Part shown: positions 8,466-16,596 of the stretch, piece by piece
Layout of the letters: each line of letters begins with the position of its first letter
Numbering within the stretch: the stretch's first letter is position 1
Assembly (NCBI GenBank): GCA_002716165.1
Contig: PAZT01000030.1
Coordinates: 1 to 23,783 of the forward strand
DNA length: 23,783 nt
Reading direction: 5' to 3'
Origin: Deltaproteobacteria bacterium
GTDB lineage: Bacteria; SAR324; NAC60-12
Translations under genes and position numbers: made by a program
The notes under the pieces: generated by a model
What the model saw: the letters and a program-made list of their open reading frames with translations, nothing else
Database searches by the model: none
Told to the model about the DNA's origin: nothing

Positions 8466-9464
8466 ATGAATGAAAATATTTTTAAAGCTTTAGTAGTAAG
8501 TGAAAATGATGATCAGACTTTCACTCGAAAGGTGGCTGATCGTTTTTTGGAAGATCTTCCTGAGGGAGAAGTTCTTATCCGTGTGCATTATTCATCACTG
8601 AATTACAAGGATGGACTTTCAAGCATAGGTAATCGAGGAGTGACTCGAAATTATCCACACACTCCCGGGATAGATGCTTCAGGCGAGGTTGCTGAGAGCT
8701 CAGACTCAAAATTTATGCCTGGAGACCGAGTTCTAGTAACCGGTTATGATTTGGGAATGAATACTTCTGGAGGATTTGGACAATACATTCGCGTTCCTGC
8801 TGATTGGGTAGTACCTTTACCGGAAGGATTGTCGCTTAAAGAGTCGATGATATTTGGAACTGCAGGCTTTACTGCAGCACTTTCCGTTAATGCATTGCAA
8901 AATCATGGTATTACTCCAGAACAAGGAGAAATAGTTGTAACTGGTTCAACAGGAGGAGTTGGAAGCATTTCTGTATTGCTTCTTTCAAATTTAGGCTATG
9001 ATGTAGTGGCTTCAACAGGCAAATCTTCAGAAACTGATTTCCTTAAAGGATTAGGAGCTAAAGAAATTATTGCTCGTGATGTAGTCAATGATGAATCAAA
9101 AAAACCTTTACTTAAACAGCGTTGGGCAGCTGGGATAGACACTGTAGGTGACACAACCTTAGCTACCCTACTTAAATCAACAAAACAAAGAGGTGCTGTG
9201 GCAACCACAGGAAATGTTGCTTCAGCTAATTTACCTATAACAGTTTATCCATTTATTTTACGGGGAGTAAGTCTGCTCGGAATAGATTCTGGCCAAACCC
9301 CCATGAATCTAAGATGCCAGATATGGAATAAACTTGCTTCTGAATGGAAATTCCCCCAATTTAAAAAACTCTCAACAGATTGTGATTTGGATAATCTAGA
9401 ACCCGAAATCGAAAAGATTATTGCTGGCCATCAAAGAGGTCGCGTAGTTGTAAATCTTCAGTAA
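8466..9464 (+). CDS. YhdH/AcuI-family NADPH-dependent acryloyl-CoA reductase-like oxidoreductase
   Basis: This is a zinc-free medium-chain dehydrogenase/reductase of 332 residues. It has the GroES-like N-terminal domain with the subfamily stretch SSLNYKDGL (43-51), the segment TPGIDASGEV (66-75), and an NADPH-binding Rossmann fold with TGSTGGVGS at 159-167. The family's founding members are YhdH of E. coli and AcuI of Rhodobacter, which reduce acryloyl-CoA to propionyl-CoA. This step detoxifies acrylate from DMSP or 3-hydroxypropionate breakdown. No other DMSP gene is nearby, so that pathway link is not shown. No good Shine-Dalgarno precedes the ATG. The gene is followed after 33 bases by the TrpB2-type gene on the same strand, so the two may share a transcript. 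Confidence 0.88.
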   Translation: MNENIFKALVVSENDDQTFTRKVADRFLEDLPEGEVLIRVHYSSLNYKDGLSSIGNRGVTRNYPHTPGIDASGEVAESSDSKFMPGDRVLVTGYDLGMNTSGGFGQYIRVPADWVVPLPEGLSLKESMIFGTAGFTAALSVNALQNHGITPEQGEIVVTGSTGGVGSISVLLLSNLGYDVVASTGKSSETDFLKGLGAKEIIARDVVNDESKKPLLKQRWAAGIDTVGDTTLATLLKSTKQRGAVATTGNVASANLPITVYPFILRGVSLLGIDSGQTPMNLRCQIWNKLASEWKFPQFKKLSTDCDLDNLEPEIEKIIAGHQRGRVVVNLQ

Positions 9465-9497
9465 AAAAAGTTTATTTAACCTTAACAGGAGGACATA

Positions 9498-10862
9498 ATG
9501 AGTGATACAGTTAAATACATATTACCCGAGTCAGAAATTCCGAAAAACTGGTACAACATTACAGCAGATCTTCCAAAAGCGCCTCCCCCAGTTTTAAATC
9601 CAGGCACTGGAGAGCCTTTAGGTCCTGATGATTTAGCCCCCCTTTTTCCAATGGATCTGATTTTACAGGAAGTAAGTTCTGAACGTTATATAGACATTCC
9701 TGAACCTGTAAGAGAAATTTATAAACAGTGGCGGCCAAGCCCTCTTTATCGTGCAAGAAGATTGGAGAAAGCACTCGATACGCCTGCAAAAATTTACTAC
9801 AAGTATGAAGGCGTCAGCCCTACGGGTAGCCATAAGCCAAATACTGCGGTTGCTCAGGCTTTTTATAACAAAGAGGCTGGTGTAAAGAAAATCTCAACTG
9901 AAACTGGAGCCGGCCAGTGGGGCTCCTCATTAGCATTTGCCGGTTCAATTTTTGGATTGGAAATTCAGGTTTATATGGTAAAAGTAAGTTTTGAGCAAAA
10001 ACCTTATCGAAAAGCAATGATGGAATCCTTCGGCGCGACGTGCATAGCTTCACCATCAGACACAACCAAGTTTGGTAAGGCATACCTTGCCAAAAATCCA
10101 GATTCTACAGGGAGTCTTGGGATTGCCATCTCGGAAGCAGTTGAAGTTGCAGCAACTAATGATGATGTTAAATATTCTCTTGGAAGTGTACTGAACCATG
10201 TGCTTATGCATCAGACAATTGTGGGTTCAGAAGCACTGAAGCAAATGGAAATGGCCGGGGACTATCCCGATGTAATAGTTGGCTGTACAGGCGGAGGTTC
10301 AAATTTTGCTGGACTTATGTTTCCATTCCTCGGAGAAAAACTTCGTGATGGTTCTAATTTGAGGGTAGTCGCAGTAGAACCTGCAGCATGTCCCTCCCTT
10401 ACGAAAGGTAAATATGCTTATGATTTCGGTGACACTGGAAATATGACTCCATTAACTAAAATGCATACACTTGGCTCCACTTTTGTTCCGTCTGGGTTCC
10501 ATGCTGGAGGTCTACGATACCACGGAATGGCACCCTTGATAAGCCACCTTAAGGAGTTAGATTTGTTGGAGGCATATGCATTTCATCAGAACGCATGTTT
10601 CGAGGCTGGTGTAACTTTTGGGCGCGAGGAAGGAATTATTCCAGCTCCAGAGGCAAACCATGCAGTGAAAGGTGCAATAGAGGAAGCTCTTCGTTGCAAG
10701 CGTGATGGTAAATCAGAGACTATTCTCTTCAATCTATGTGGACATGGACATTTTGATATGCAGGCATACACTGAGTATTTCAGTGGTAATCTTGAAGATC
10801 GAAATTATGATGAGCAGGAACTTGCTATGGCTCTTTCAGGTCTCCCATCGGTTGGAAACTGA
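9498..10862 (+). CDS. TrpB2-type tryptophan synthase beta-like PLP enzyme
   Basis: This is a PLP-dependent beta-replacement enzyme of 454 residues, longer than TrpB1 (about 400). The PLP-binding lysine is Lys113 in SHKPN, the catalytic Glu135 sits in ETGAGQWG, and the phosphate-binding loop CTGGGSN is at 263-269. The extended N-terminus (IPKNWYNITADLP) and the WRPSPLYRA segment mark the TrpB2 subfamily. TrpB2 enzymes make tryptophan from indole and serine, usually without a strict TrpA partner, and may salvage indole. No trpA or other trp gene is in the window, which agrees with a stand-alone role. The perfect Shine-Dalgarno AGGAGG at 9487-9492, five bases before the ATG, suggests high translation. 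It follows the AcuI-like gene by 33 bases. Confidence 0.93.
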   Translation: MSDTVKYILPESEIPKNWYNITADLPKAPPPVLNPGTGEPLGPDDLAPLFPMDLILQEVSSERYIDIPEPVREIYKQWRPSPLYRARRLEKALDTPAKIYYKYEGVSPTGSHKPNTAVAQAFYNKEAGVKKISTETGAGQWGSSLAFAGSIFGLEIQVYMVKVSFEQKPYRKAMMESFGATCIASPSDTTKFGKAYLAKNPDSTGSLGIAISEAVEVAATNDDVKYSLGSVLNHVLMHQTIVGSEALKQMEMAGDYPDVIVGCTGGGSNFAGLMFPFLGEKLRDGSNLRVVAVEPAACPSLTKGKYAYDFGDTGNMTPLTKMHTLGSTFVPSGFHAGGLRYHGMAPLISHLKELDLLEAYAFHQNACFEAGVTFGREEGIIPAPEANHAVKGAIEEALRCKRDGKSETILFNLCGHGHFDMQAYTEYFSGNLEDRNYDEQELAMALSGLPSVGN

Positions 10863-11155
10863 GTAGTTGACTGAAAAAGATGGATTTTTAACGCTTTTTT
10901 CAGCTGTCCTAAGTGAATTAAAAACAAAATGCACAATTATTTTTAATGTAAGTGCATGTATGTAATTATATTTATTTTATTAGGATAATTTTGCTGTATT
11001 AAATCAATTTGATAAAAAAATCTAATCAACAAGCATACCTCTTAAAATATCCTTAAGAATAAATCTTATCTGCACCAAAATACTTTAAAGTCTCCTTCAA
11101 AGTTTAATTGCTTATCAAAAAGCTGCCATATGAAACATGAATATTTCATTCTTAA
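10863..11155. other. Intergenic stretch without a gene
   Basis: These 293 AT-rich bases hold no credible open reading frame, tRNA or riboswitch that I can see. An 8-base inverted repeat (CTGAAAAA at 10871-10878, TTTTTCAG at 10896-10903) just after the TrpB2 stop is the only structure noted. It could be a weak terminator, but it lacks a GC-rich stem and a following T-run. Promoter boxes for the barrel gene at 11156 are probably here, but I could not choose one. Confidence 0.4.
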
Positions 11156-12265
11156 ATGAGAATAACTGTATTGAGAGTTCAAAAACTTCTGACTGCCTTG
11201 TTAAGCCTATGGTTTTTTTTAATCCCTTTGGCAAATGCCTCAGAACCTGCCTTTGTGAGAGAAAGTCTGCGAGCCCGTGGAATGGGCAATGCTTTTACAG
11301 CGGTTGCGAATGATGAAATGCTATTTTTTTATAACCCTGCAGGGTTACGATCAGTTATTTATAACATTTATGAGATCGTTAGTTTTAATTTTACAGTAAA
11401 TGAAAACACTCTTAGTATGAGTAATTCTAGCAACAGCAGCTCTACCCTAGGGAGTCTATCGGGGAAAAAACTTTATGTTGAGTACAATGTTGGTCTATTG
11501 AGTCATATTAATTCAAGATTTGGATGGTCATTATTTCAAAATACATTGATTGACATTCAGGTAAGGAATCCAGTTTTTCCATATTTGGAAACAAGATCAT
11601 TTGTGCAGGCTGGTCTCGCGGGTGGGATGGCATGGAGTTTTCTTGACTATCAGCTTGATGTTGGACTTGGTGCCAAGCTTGTTCAAAGAGCTGGAATAGA
11701 CACAAAATTCCACGTGTTTGACGAGGCAATTATTGAACTCACAGAAGAAAATAAATATACCAAACTTGCAAATAAATTTGAGAATAAAACCGCTATTGCC
11801 CCTGATGCCGGGATAGTATATCACTTTGACGGAGTACACAACCTGTATCCAAAAGTCGCAATAAGTCTGCAGAATATAGGAGGTCTAGACTTCAATAATG
11901 CGGGGAAAGTACCTATGACAATGAACTTAGGAGTTAGCACTGAATCTGAACTTGGGGGTTTTGATTTAATACTTGCCGCAGATTATCTAGACTTAACCGA
12001 TGGACAAAACCTGGTTTCTACAGGGAATTCAATCACTGAAAGAAACATTAAGTTTGGAGCTGAAATTGGCTGGAAAAAGTTATTTAATGGACATCATCTT
12101 TTTTCTATTAGGGCAGGAAGAAATGGGCCATATAATAGTGCAGGATGGACCCTGAACTTATTTGGTTTTAAAATTGATGTTGCAAAATACGCTCAAGAAA
12201 TTGGTGGCTACTCTGGTGAACTTATGGACCAAAGGACCAGTCTTCAAATTTCAACGATTTTTTAG
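11156..12265 (+). CDS. Outer-membrane beta-barrel protein, UPF0164/PorV-FadL-like
   Basis: A signal peptide covers about residues 1-29 (hydrophobic core LLTALLSLWFFLIPLA, then NA before SEP). The mature N-terminus has the hallmark RARGMGNAFTAVANDEMLFFYNPAGL at about 39-64. This Gly-Met-Gly-x-Ala, two-acidic, Asn-Pro-Ala-Gly-Leu pattern is shared by UPF0164, PorV and FadL-like barrels. Alternating amphipathic strands follow, and the chain ends in Phe (QISTIF), the usual outer-membrane insertion signal. In known relatives these barrels act in outer-membrane transport or as docking sites for secreted proteins; the cargo here is unknown. The 369-residue length is typical. The ATG at 11156 has no clear Shine-Dalgarno. 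The next gene starts 28 bases after the stop. Confidence 0.85.
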   Translation: MRITVLRVQKLLTALLSLWFFLIPLANASEPAFVRESLRARGMGNAFTAVANDEMLFFYNPAGLRSVIYNIYEIVSFNFTVNENTLSMSNSSNSSSTLGSLSGKKLYVEYNVGLLSHINSRFGWSLFQNTLIDIQVRNPVFPYLETRSFVQAGLAGGMAWSFLDYQLDVGLGAKLVQRAGIDTKFHVFDEAIIELTEENKYTKLANKFENKTAIAPDAGIVYHFDGVHNLYPKVAISLQNIGGLDFNNAGKVPMTMNLGVSTESELGGFDLILAADYLDLTDGQNLVSTGNSITERNIKFGAEIGWKKLFNGHHLFSIRAGRNGPYNSAGWTLNLFGFKIDVAKYAQEIGGYSGELMDQRTSLQISTIF

Positions 12266-12293
12266 ATGCATTTATAACAAAACTGTAAATACG

Positions 12294-13877
12294 ATGTCTT
12301 ATAGTTCACTCTTTATTTTAGCAGTAATTTTAATCTGTCTTAGTGGATGCACAACTCAGGGTAGATTGACTTATCTGAAATTCGAAAAAAGCGACAACTA
12401 TCAAGATTTAAACTCCTCTATGGAGAAACTAAAAAATCAGTATGACAGCTCTATTCAAAATCAACGGAGTGCTTTAAGAGAGATACGATATATTTCAAAG
12501 CATATGCAGGAGCCGGGCAAGCGTGAAATGGCACTGAGTGCTTTGACATTTTTTACATTCATGAGTGACGACGGAGATATTCGAGACAAAAGTCTCTCAC
12601 GACTTAATAATGTGCTTGATGAACCTGAGTGGCCAAAACATTTAAAATTAAACATAATTGACAGCATTGTTGATCTTGTTACTGGCAGATTGGGTTTCCA
12701 AGAAAAACATGATGGAATGATGATGATTTTCGGTGTCGCCCCAGAAGTACGCGAAGATGCTTTAATGTACCTGCTTAACAAATTTGAAGGACTTGAACCG
12801 CAACTTCAGTACCATACTGTAAGTGCGTTTCTCAGACTATTACTTACAAAGCCTACCTTGGGAAACTGTCCGGAGAATATTTGCGACGAAGATATCAGAA
12901 AAAATCAGGAAGAATGGGATCTTGGAGTAGAAATAAAAGCTAGTATACCTGATAACGCAGATCCCAAAGCAGTTGAAGCAGGAGCATACGGGCCTTTGAC
13001 CAAACGTGAACCGCTTGAAGAACGGGAAGAGTGGAATGAAGAAATGGACAAACTAAAATTGATACTTTGGGAATGGATTGAAGATGCCCTTGATGATCAA
13101 GATGTTTCTTATCTGATTCAAGGTCGATTGATTAGATTTGCAGGAGAAATAGAGCTTTTCTCACTACAAGAGGAAACGTCAAACGAGTTTATTGAACAAA
13201 TATCTGAATGGGCAGAGAATGAGGATATTTCAGTTGATTTAAGAAAGTTGCTTGGTGCCTCAAGGGAAAAGGTGAAAATTTACGGGTTCCCTTCAACAAA
13301 ATCACCTCAGCTATCTGAAAAAGCTTATGAAGGAATAAAAAAAAGACCCATAGATTTTTTGGAAACCCACATAGACGCAATTTTGCATCAACAGTTTGAA
13401 CGTCAGAAAAGTGGCTTTGATCCGGGTGAACCTGATGCTCTAGGCCTTGCTTTTACTTCGTTCAATGAAACCGATGAAGGAGATCTAAGGAGAGAAATAA
13501 TCCTTGAAAATGTAACTACAGCATTGCAAAAAGGATTACTGGGAGACATTTCGTATATAGCAGAACGCGCCTTGAAATCAATTGAAAATACTCGATCTGA
13601 TGTAGACCTAGAACCTTTATTGAATCTTGTCAGTGCTTTATATCCTTCAATGAAAGCACAAAAACGAAGTCCCAAGCCATTATTCGAAACTTTGTTAGAA
13701 AAAGTGGAATCAGCCAAAAGATTATCTGAGCGTAGATTATATCTCAATGCAATTCTAGCAGGGGCAACAGTTTTTCCGATGGAGACTAACCTAATCCTAG
13801 CAAGTACTAGCGACCAGGACGTAGTTACAAGTCACCAAATTAATTCAGTAATACAGAAACTAGATGAAAATTTTTAA
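12294..13877 (+). CDS. Large helix-rich lipoprotein of unknown function
   Basis: I place the start at the ATG at 12294 rather than the in-frame start at 12162, which overlaps the barrel gene. From 12294 the N-terminus is a clean lipoprotein signal with LSGC and lipidated Cys19. The result is a 527-residue protein, about 508 when mature. The body is helical, highly charged and rich in Glu, Leu and Lys. It resembles a HEAT/TPR-type repeat solenoid, though I cannot define repeats by eye. Cys192 and Cys197 (CPENIC) could form a small disulphide loop. No known domain is recognised. It probably sits in the outer membrane beside the barrel encoded just upstream, and co-transcription is likely from the 28-base gap. 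Confidence 0.85.
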   Translation: MSYSSLFILAVILICLSGCTTQGRLTYLKFEKSDNYQDLNSSMEKLKNQYDSSIQNQRSALREIRYISKHMQEPGKREMALSALTFFTFMSDDGDIRDKSLSRLNNVLDEPEWPKHLKLNIIDSIVDLVTGRLGFQEKHDGMMMIFGVAPEVREDALMYLLNKFEGLEPQLQYHTVSAFLRLLLTKPTLGNCPENICDEDIRKNQEEWDLGVEIKASIPDNADPKAVEAGAYGPLTKREPLEEREEWNEEMDKLKLILWEWIEDALDDQDVSYLIQGRLIRFAGEIELFSLQEETSNEFIEQISEWAENEDISVDLRKLLGASREKVKIYGFPSTKSPQLSEKAYEGIKKRPIDFLETHIDAILHQQFERQKSGFDPGEPDALGLAFTSFNETDEGDLRREIILENVTTALQKGLLGDISYIAERALKSIENTRSDVDLEPLLNLVSALYPSMKAQKRSPKPLFETLLEKVESAKRLSERRLYLNAILAGATVFPMETNLILASTSDQDVVTSHQINSVIQKLDENF

Positions 13878-13927
13878 TTGTAAACTGAGTACGTAAAAAA
13901 TTTGATCAGTTTAACAAAAATTTTTTT
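13878..13927 (+). terminator. Possible intrinsic terminator between two lipoprotein genes
   Basis: TTGTAAACTGA at 13878-13888 pairs with TCAGTTTAACAA at 13906-13917, giving an 11-base stem with one bulge and a 17-base loop. A run of seven T's at 13921-13927 follows. It lies directly after the upstream stop codon and ends against the next ATG. The stem is AT-rich, so it may only lower read-through rather than separate the genes. Confidence 0.35.
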
Positions 13928-15232
13928 ATGAATTCCATTTTCAAAATATTAACCTTTTTTATAATGCATTTAACATTAGTTTCCTGTGCCGACACACAGA
14001 ATTCTGGGCAAAGTTGCGAGGTCAAGCTTGATGAGCAAAAGTATCAATCTGTTGCAGAAAACATTAATTGCTCAGATTATGAAAGGGGCAGTGGCTACTT
14101 GGGACAAGCTGGCGTATCTTTCAGTAACTTTCTCCAAACTGGAGCTGCAGACAATATGACCAAAACTCTGGGAATTGAAAAACTAAGCTCTCCCACAGAC
14201 TACACAACAGGCAACAGGAGTTACATAACAAATGCACTATGTTTAATTGGTGCAAATTCATTCGTAACATCGAGCCGATGCAATGGAAGTTCAAGGACGC
14301 GAACCACTGATGAACTTGAAGTATCAATGTTTGCCAATATAGCTGATTTCCTTTATCTGAACTATGGTGTTCTTGACAATGATACCGACGGTACAATTAC
14401 CTCAGAAGAAAGCGCAGCTTTCACTAAACTAAAGACGGAAGGAATAAGTGTCGCTGGATTGGGCACAGGGCTTTCTGCATATAATCGTTACGAAGTTGTA
14501 GCAGGTAGCTCAAATTATATCGCAAATCAGGATCTTTCTAAATGTGTTGCATACGATGGAAACTACACAGACGACCCCTCAAGTGGAGATTCAACATGTG
14601 CAACACTCCAAGCTTCTGGTAGCATTACTGAGATACGACCTATCTACAAATTGGACTCCATGGAGGATATTACAGCTGACGGAGATCTGCTGACTTTAGT
14701 TTCAATGGTAAGCGAACTTACGATGATTTCTACTGCTCTTTCTTCAGATTTTGAAGAGCTTGGAATAAGCTCTGATAACAGTATAAGAAAAAGTCTTACT
14801 GAAGCACTCGACAAAATAGATAATGGAGCAAAAGATAATAATCCTACGGCTGACCAAACATGCTTAGCAGTGATTTTATTTGATGTTATGTTTTTACTTG
14901 TTCAAAACGCCTCAGACAACAGCACTACTTCAACAGAGTTAAAAAGTGGAAACTTGATCAGCACATCAGATTTGTTAACTGCTGTAGACAATACCCTTAG
15001 TCTTTACCCATCTGATGCAATTGAGGCTGCACTTGGATCACTTCCGATTCAATCTGCCAGAATTGTTTACGCAACAGACAGTCCTGCCACAACATACACT
15101 GACTCATACGAATCCGCAGAAAACTCATTATATTCAGCAATAGCCAACACACGCAGCCTTGGCACAGAAGACAGTGAAAAAAGTGATGGGAAAGTAACAT
15201 TCCGAGAACTAATCTGTGTTGCAGAAAACTAA
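13928..15232 (+). CDS. Cysteine-rich lipoprotein with EF-hand calcium-binding loops
   Basis: The N-terminus is a lipoprotein signal ending in LVSC with lipidated Cys20. The 434-residue protein has a perfect 12-residue EF-hand loop at 150-161, DNDTDGTITSEE, with ligands at Asp150, Asp152, Asp154, Thr156 and Glu161, and Gly155/Ile157 in place. A degenerate second loop at 416-427 keeps Asp420-Gly421, Val423 and Glu427 but lacks acidic residues at positions 1 and 3. Eight further cysteines (30, 48, 105, 118, 206, 224, 312, 430) could form four disulphides in the periplasm or outside the cell. No enzyme motif is seen. A calcium-stabilised envelope or surface protein is the best reading. The next gene starts one base after its stop, so the two are translationally close. 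Confidence 0.87.
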   Translation: MNSIFKILTFFIMHLTLVSCADTQNSGQSCEVKLDEQKYQSVAENINCSDYERGSGYLGQAGVSFSNFLQTGAADNMTKTLGIEKLSSPTDYTTGNRSYITNALCLIGANSFVTSSRCNGSSRTRTTDELEVSMFANIADFLYLNYGVLDNDTDGTITSEESAAFTKLKTEGISVAGLGTGLSAYNRYEVVAGSSNYIANQDLSKCVAYDGNYTDDPSSGDSTCATLQASGSITEIRPIYKLDSMEDITADGDLLTLVSMVSELTMISTALSSDFEELGISSDNSIRKSLTEALDKIDNGAKDNNPTADQTCLAVILFDVMFLLVQNASDNSTTSTELKSGNLISTSDLLTAVDNTLSLYPSDAIEAALGSLPIQSARIVYATDSPATTYTDSYESAENSLYSAIANTRSLGTEDSEKSDGKVTFRELICVAEN

Positions 15233-15233
15233 T

Positions 15234-16586
15234 ATGCAATTGATTGTCGCATTTACTTTCATGAGTTTTGTGATTTTTCCAGCATTTACGTTTGCACAAA
15301 ATCCAATTTTGTTTTTTTCAGGTGACTTACGGGGAGAAATAAAACCATGCGGTTGTGCAGAAGAAGGCGACATGGGAGGTCTCTTACGAAGATTGACTTA
15401 TATTAAACAGAACAATTCAGTTAATAGGATTATTTATTTTGATCTAGGTAATAATTTCCCTGTACCCTCTCAGCAGGGCGATCTTAAAATACCGCTGATT
15501 CATTCCGCACTAGAAAAAATGAATCCAGAAGTTGTTCTGGTTGGTCCTAATGAATGGCAAAACGGATTGCATTGGCTTGATTCAAAAGTCCCATATCTTC
15601 TTAGCAATCAAAGCAAAAAACTTAATTTTTTGAATTTAAAAATTATCAATCATGAAAACCACCAAATAATAGTACTTGGTTATTTATCACCAACTCTCGT
15701 TTATCAGAATAAGAATGATTCACCAGTTATATTTCCGATTAATCAGGAATTATTAACAAGTTGGAGGGACAAAATTCAAAAAAATATAGCTCAGTTTCGA
15801 ATACTATTATTTCGAGGGAATGAACACGAACTAAATTTATTTGAAAAGTCAAGCATGTTTGATCTTATTGTTGCCGGAAGCAACAATAATGATGAGCTAA
15901 ATCAAGTTTTGAAAATGGAGGTGGACACTAGAGATATTCCCATGATACCAACCAAAGGACAGGGGATCTTATCAGGGGAGTTGGATGTAAATGGAAAGAT
16001 TATTCCGGCTAACCGAGAAAACGATTCGGGAAGTTTATCTGTTTCTTGGCTAGGAAGAAATATAGAAGATGATCCTGAACTTTTAGAATCATTCATGAGT
16101 TATGATGATGCCGTTAAAGAATTATTTTTCAGAAATTTGGAACTAAAGAAAGAGCATTTGAAAGACTCTCCGTTTATTGGTAATCAAGTTTGCGCTGCTT
16201 GCCATCCTAAAAGCATGGACGTTTGGAAAAAGAGTCGACACGCAAACGCTTTTGCCACACTAGAAAAACTAGGTAAGCATTTTGATCCTGAATGCCTAGA
16301 ATGTCATGTGGTCGGCCTTAAACCATGGACCACACCAGAAAATTCTTCAGAGGCAATAAGAAAATTTGAGGGTAAAAGAGGATTCCTTAGTATGGAATTA
16401 ACACCACATTTAGTGAATGTGCAGTGTGAAAACTGTCACGGACCTGCTTTAGATCACTTAGCCAATAGTAAAATTAAACCAGCTATGCACAATCCTGATT
16501 CAGTTTGTGTCGAGTGTCATCAAGGAAGTCACTCTCCATTATTTGACTATAAAAAATACTGGCAAAAGATAAAACATGGACCATAA
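15234..16586 (+). CDS. Secreted tetraheme cytochrome c (C554 type) with N-terminal phosphoesterase-like domain
   Basis: I chose the ATG at 15234, one base past the previous stop; an in-frame GTG at 15216 would overlap that gene. The signal peptide ends about Ala21 (FTFA before QN). The N-terminal domain (about 24-270) resembles a 5'-nucleotidase/metallophosphoesterase, but its metal motifs are altered. The first is DLRGE followed by a CGC motif with Cys39 and Cys41, the second is FDLGNN and the third is VGPNEW. The C-terminal domain has four heme-attachment sites: CAACH 320-324, CLECH 354-358, CENCH 398-402 and CVECH 425-429. Their spacing, and the stretches HANAF, GxHFDPECLECH and HSPxFxYKKYWxKIKH, match cytochrome C554. 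The protein is therefore periplasmic or surface-exposed and probably moves electrons; its donor and acceptor are unknown. It ends 10 bases from the convergent tyrA stop. Confidence 0.9.
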   Translation: MQLIVAFTFMSFVIFPAFTFAQNPILFFSGDLRGEIKPCGCAEEGDMGGLLRRLTYIKQNNSVNRIIYFDLGNNFPVPSQQGDLKIPLIHSALEKMNPEVVLVGPNEWQNGLHWLDSKVPYLLSNQSKKLNFLNLKIINHENHQIIVLGYLSPTLVYQNKNDSPVIFPINQELLTSWRDKIQKNIAQFRILLFRGNEHELNLFEKSSMFDLIVAGSNNNDELNQVLKMEVDTRDIPMIPTKGQGILSGELDVNGKIIPANRENDSGSLSVSWLGRNIEDDPELLESFMSYDDAVKELFFRNLELKKEHLKDSPFIGNQVCAACHPKSMDVWKKSRHANAFATLEKLGKHFDPECLECHVVGLKPWTTPENSSEAIRKFEGKRGFLSMELTPHLVNVQCENCHGPALDHLANSKIKPAMHNPDSVCVECHQGSHSPLFDYKKYWQKIKHGP

Positions 16587-16596
16587 ATTTCAAGTT

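Noticed and set aside
12162..12293. Upstream extension of the first lipoprotein gene
   Set aside because: It overlaps the barrel gene in another frame and would bury the clean lipoprotein signal that begins at 12294.
15216..15233. GTG start for the cytochrome gene
   Set aside because: The ATG at 15234 gives a proper signal peptide without overlapping the preceding gene.
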